From assembly GCA_016463555.1 (NCBI GenBank), contig JAEMRB010000044.1:1-5939 (forward strand): DNA of 5,939 nt. Direction: 5' to 3'. The notes beneath the pieces were generated by a model. The model did no database searches. It was given only the letters and a program-made list of their open reading frames with translations, and was not told the origin of the DNA. This document shows positions 5,659 to 5,939 of the stretch, piece by piece (the first letter of the stretch is position 1; the number at the start of each line of letters is the position of its first letter). This stretch comes from Chloroflexota bacterium (lineage in GTDB: Bacteria; Chloroflexota; Limnocylindria; Limnocylindrales; Limnocylindraceae). A program made the translations under genes and the position numbers.

Positions 5659-5939
5659 ATGCCTATTCCGCGTCGACCCTGGCTCCACGTCATTGCTGGC
5701 TGCATGAGCAGCGGCAAGACGGCTGAGGTTGTTCGCCTTCTCACGCGCCGGCAGATCGCCGGCCAGAGCGTGCTCCTGATCACCCCCGCCCGCGACACCC
5801 GCCTGGCCCCAGGAGAGGTCGTGAGCCGCACCGGCACCCGCTTCCCGAGCGTGGTGGCGCCAGATGCTGCGGCGATTCGCAACGAGGTCGCGCGCCTGAA
5901 CCCTGATGCGGTGGCGATCGAAGAGGCCCAGTTCTTTGG
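5659..5939 (+). CDS. tdk: thymidine kinase (type II, TK1-like), 3' end beyond the window
   Basis: The first 93 codons of a thymidine kinase, which phosphorylates thymidine with ATP in the cytoplasmic pyrimidine salvage pathway. Walker A is G14-CMSSGK-T21, matching the G.M.SGKT form of the TK1 family. D46-T47-R48 matches the family 'DTR/DDR' motif. VVSRTG (54-59) resembles the 'VSSRIG' segment of E. coli Tdk. EEAQFF (88-93) is the Walker B/catalytic region, usually DEAQFF or DECQF. Catalytic glutamate E89 is kept, but the preceding acidic residue is Glu instead of Asp. The lasso domain and zinc-binding cysteines would lie beyond the edge and cannot be checked. The start ATG at 5659 is chosen from the frame, the conserved distance to Walker A and the promoter position; there is no ribosome binding site. 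It is transcribed divergently from the pst operon. Confidence 0.9.
   Translation, partial: MPIPRRPWLHVIAGCMSSGKTAEVVRLLTRRQIAGQSVLLITPARDTRLAPGEVVSRTGTRFPSVVAPDAAAIRNEVARLNPDAVAIEEAQFF

Noticed and set aside
5586..5882. A 98-codon minus-strand open frame opposite thymidine kinase
   Set aside because: It runs through the thymidine kinase gene, its promoter and part of the Pho box; composition is Arg/Thr-rich with no domain.

Overview
The window carries a high-affinity phosphate uptake (Pst) operon on the minus strand, plus the start of a divergent gene on the plus strand. In transcription order, from right to left, the operon reads pstS (phosphate-binding protein), pstC and pstA (permeases), pstB (ATPase), then a lipoprotein that looks like an NMT1/THI5-type ABC substrate-binding protein. 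At the far left edge a further minus-strand gene probably begins (ribosome binding site plus ATG), but only about two codons are visible. On the plus strand, from 5659 to the right edge, is the 5' part of a type II thymidine kinase gene.

Layout: positions 1-86 are a short gap holding the probable start of the next gene. The lipoprotein gene (87-1175) overlaps pstB by a GTGA. pstB (1172-2062) follows pstA after 12 nt, with its strong Shine-Dalgarno fused to the pstA stop codon. pstA (2075-2950) overlaps pstC (2947-3930) by an ATGA. The 122-nt pstS-pstC gap holds two hairpins, one very strong. pstS is best read from a GTG at 5480, six bases before the TTG that opens the longest frame. The 178-nt divergent region (5481-5658) holds a candidate four-half-site Pho box with 11-bp spacing facing pstS, and a promoter for thymidine kinase placed so that its transcript would be essentially leaderless.

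How it works together: PstS captures phosphate outside the membrane, PstC/PstA form the channel and PstB powers import. The intergenic hairpin after pstS would let the binding protein be made in excess over the membrane and ATPase subunits. No phoU is visible inside the cluster; the position it often takes after pstB is held by the lipoprotein. That lipoprotein is the least explained gene here: it is translationally coupled to pstB, but its family normally serves other importers.

Organism: a bacterium with a GC-rich genome. The leaderless-type promoter (TANNNT just before ATG), clear AGGAG-type ribosome binding sites, GTG starts, and a Pho box resembling the TTAACA-type arrays of Bacillus PhoP would suit an Actinomycetota or Chloroflexota relative. 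This placement is inference and weak; nothing seen fixes the phylum.
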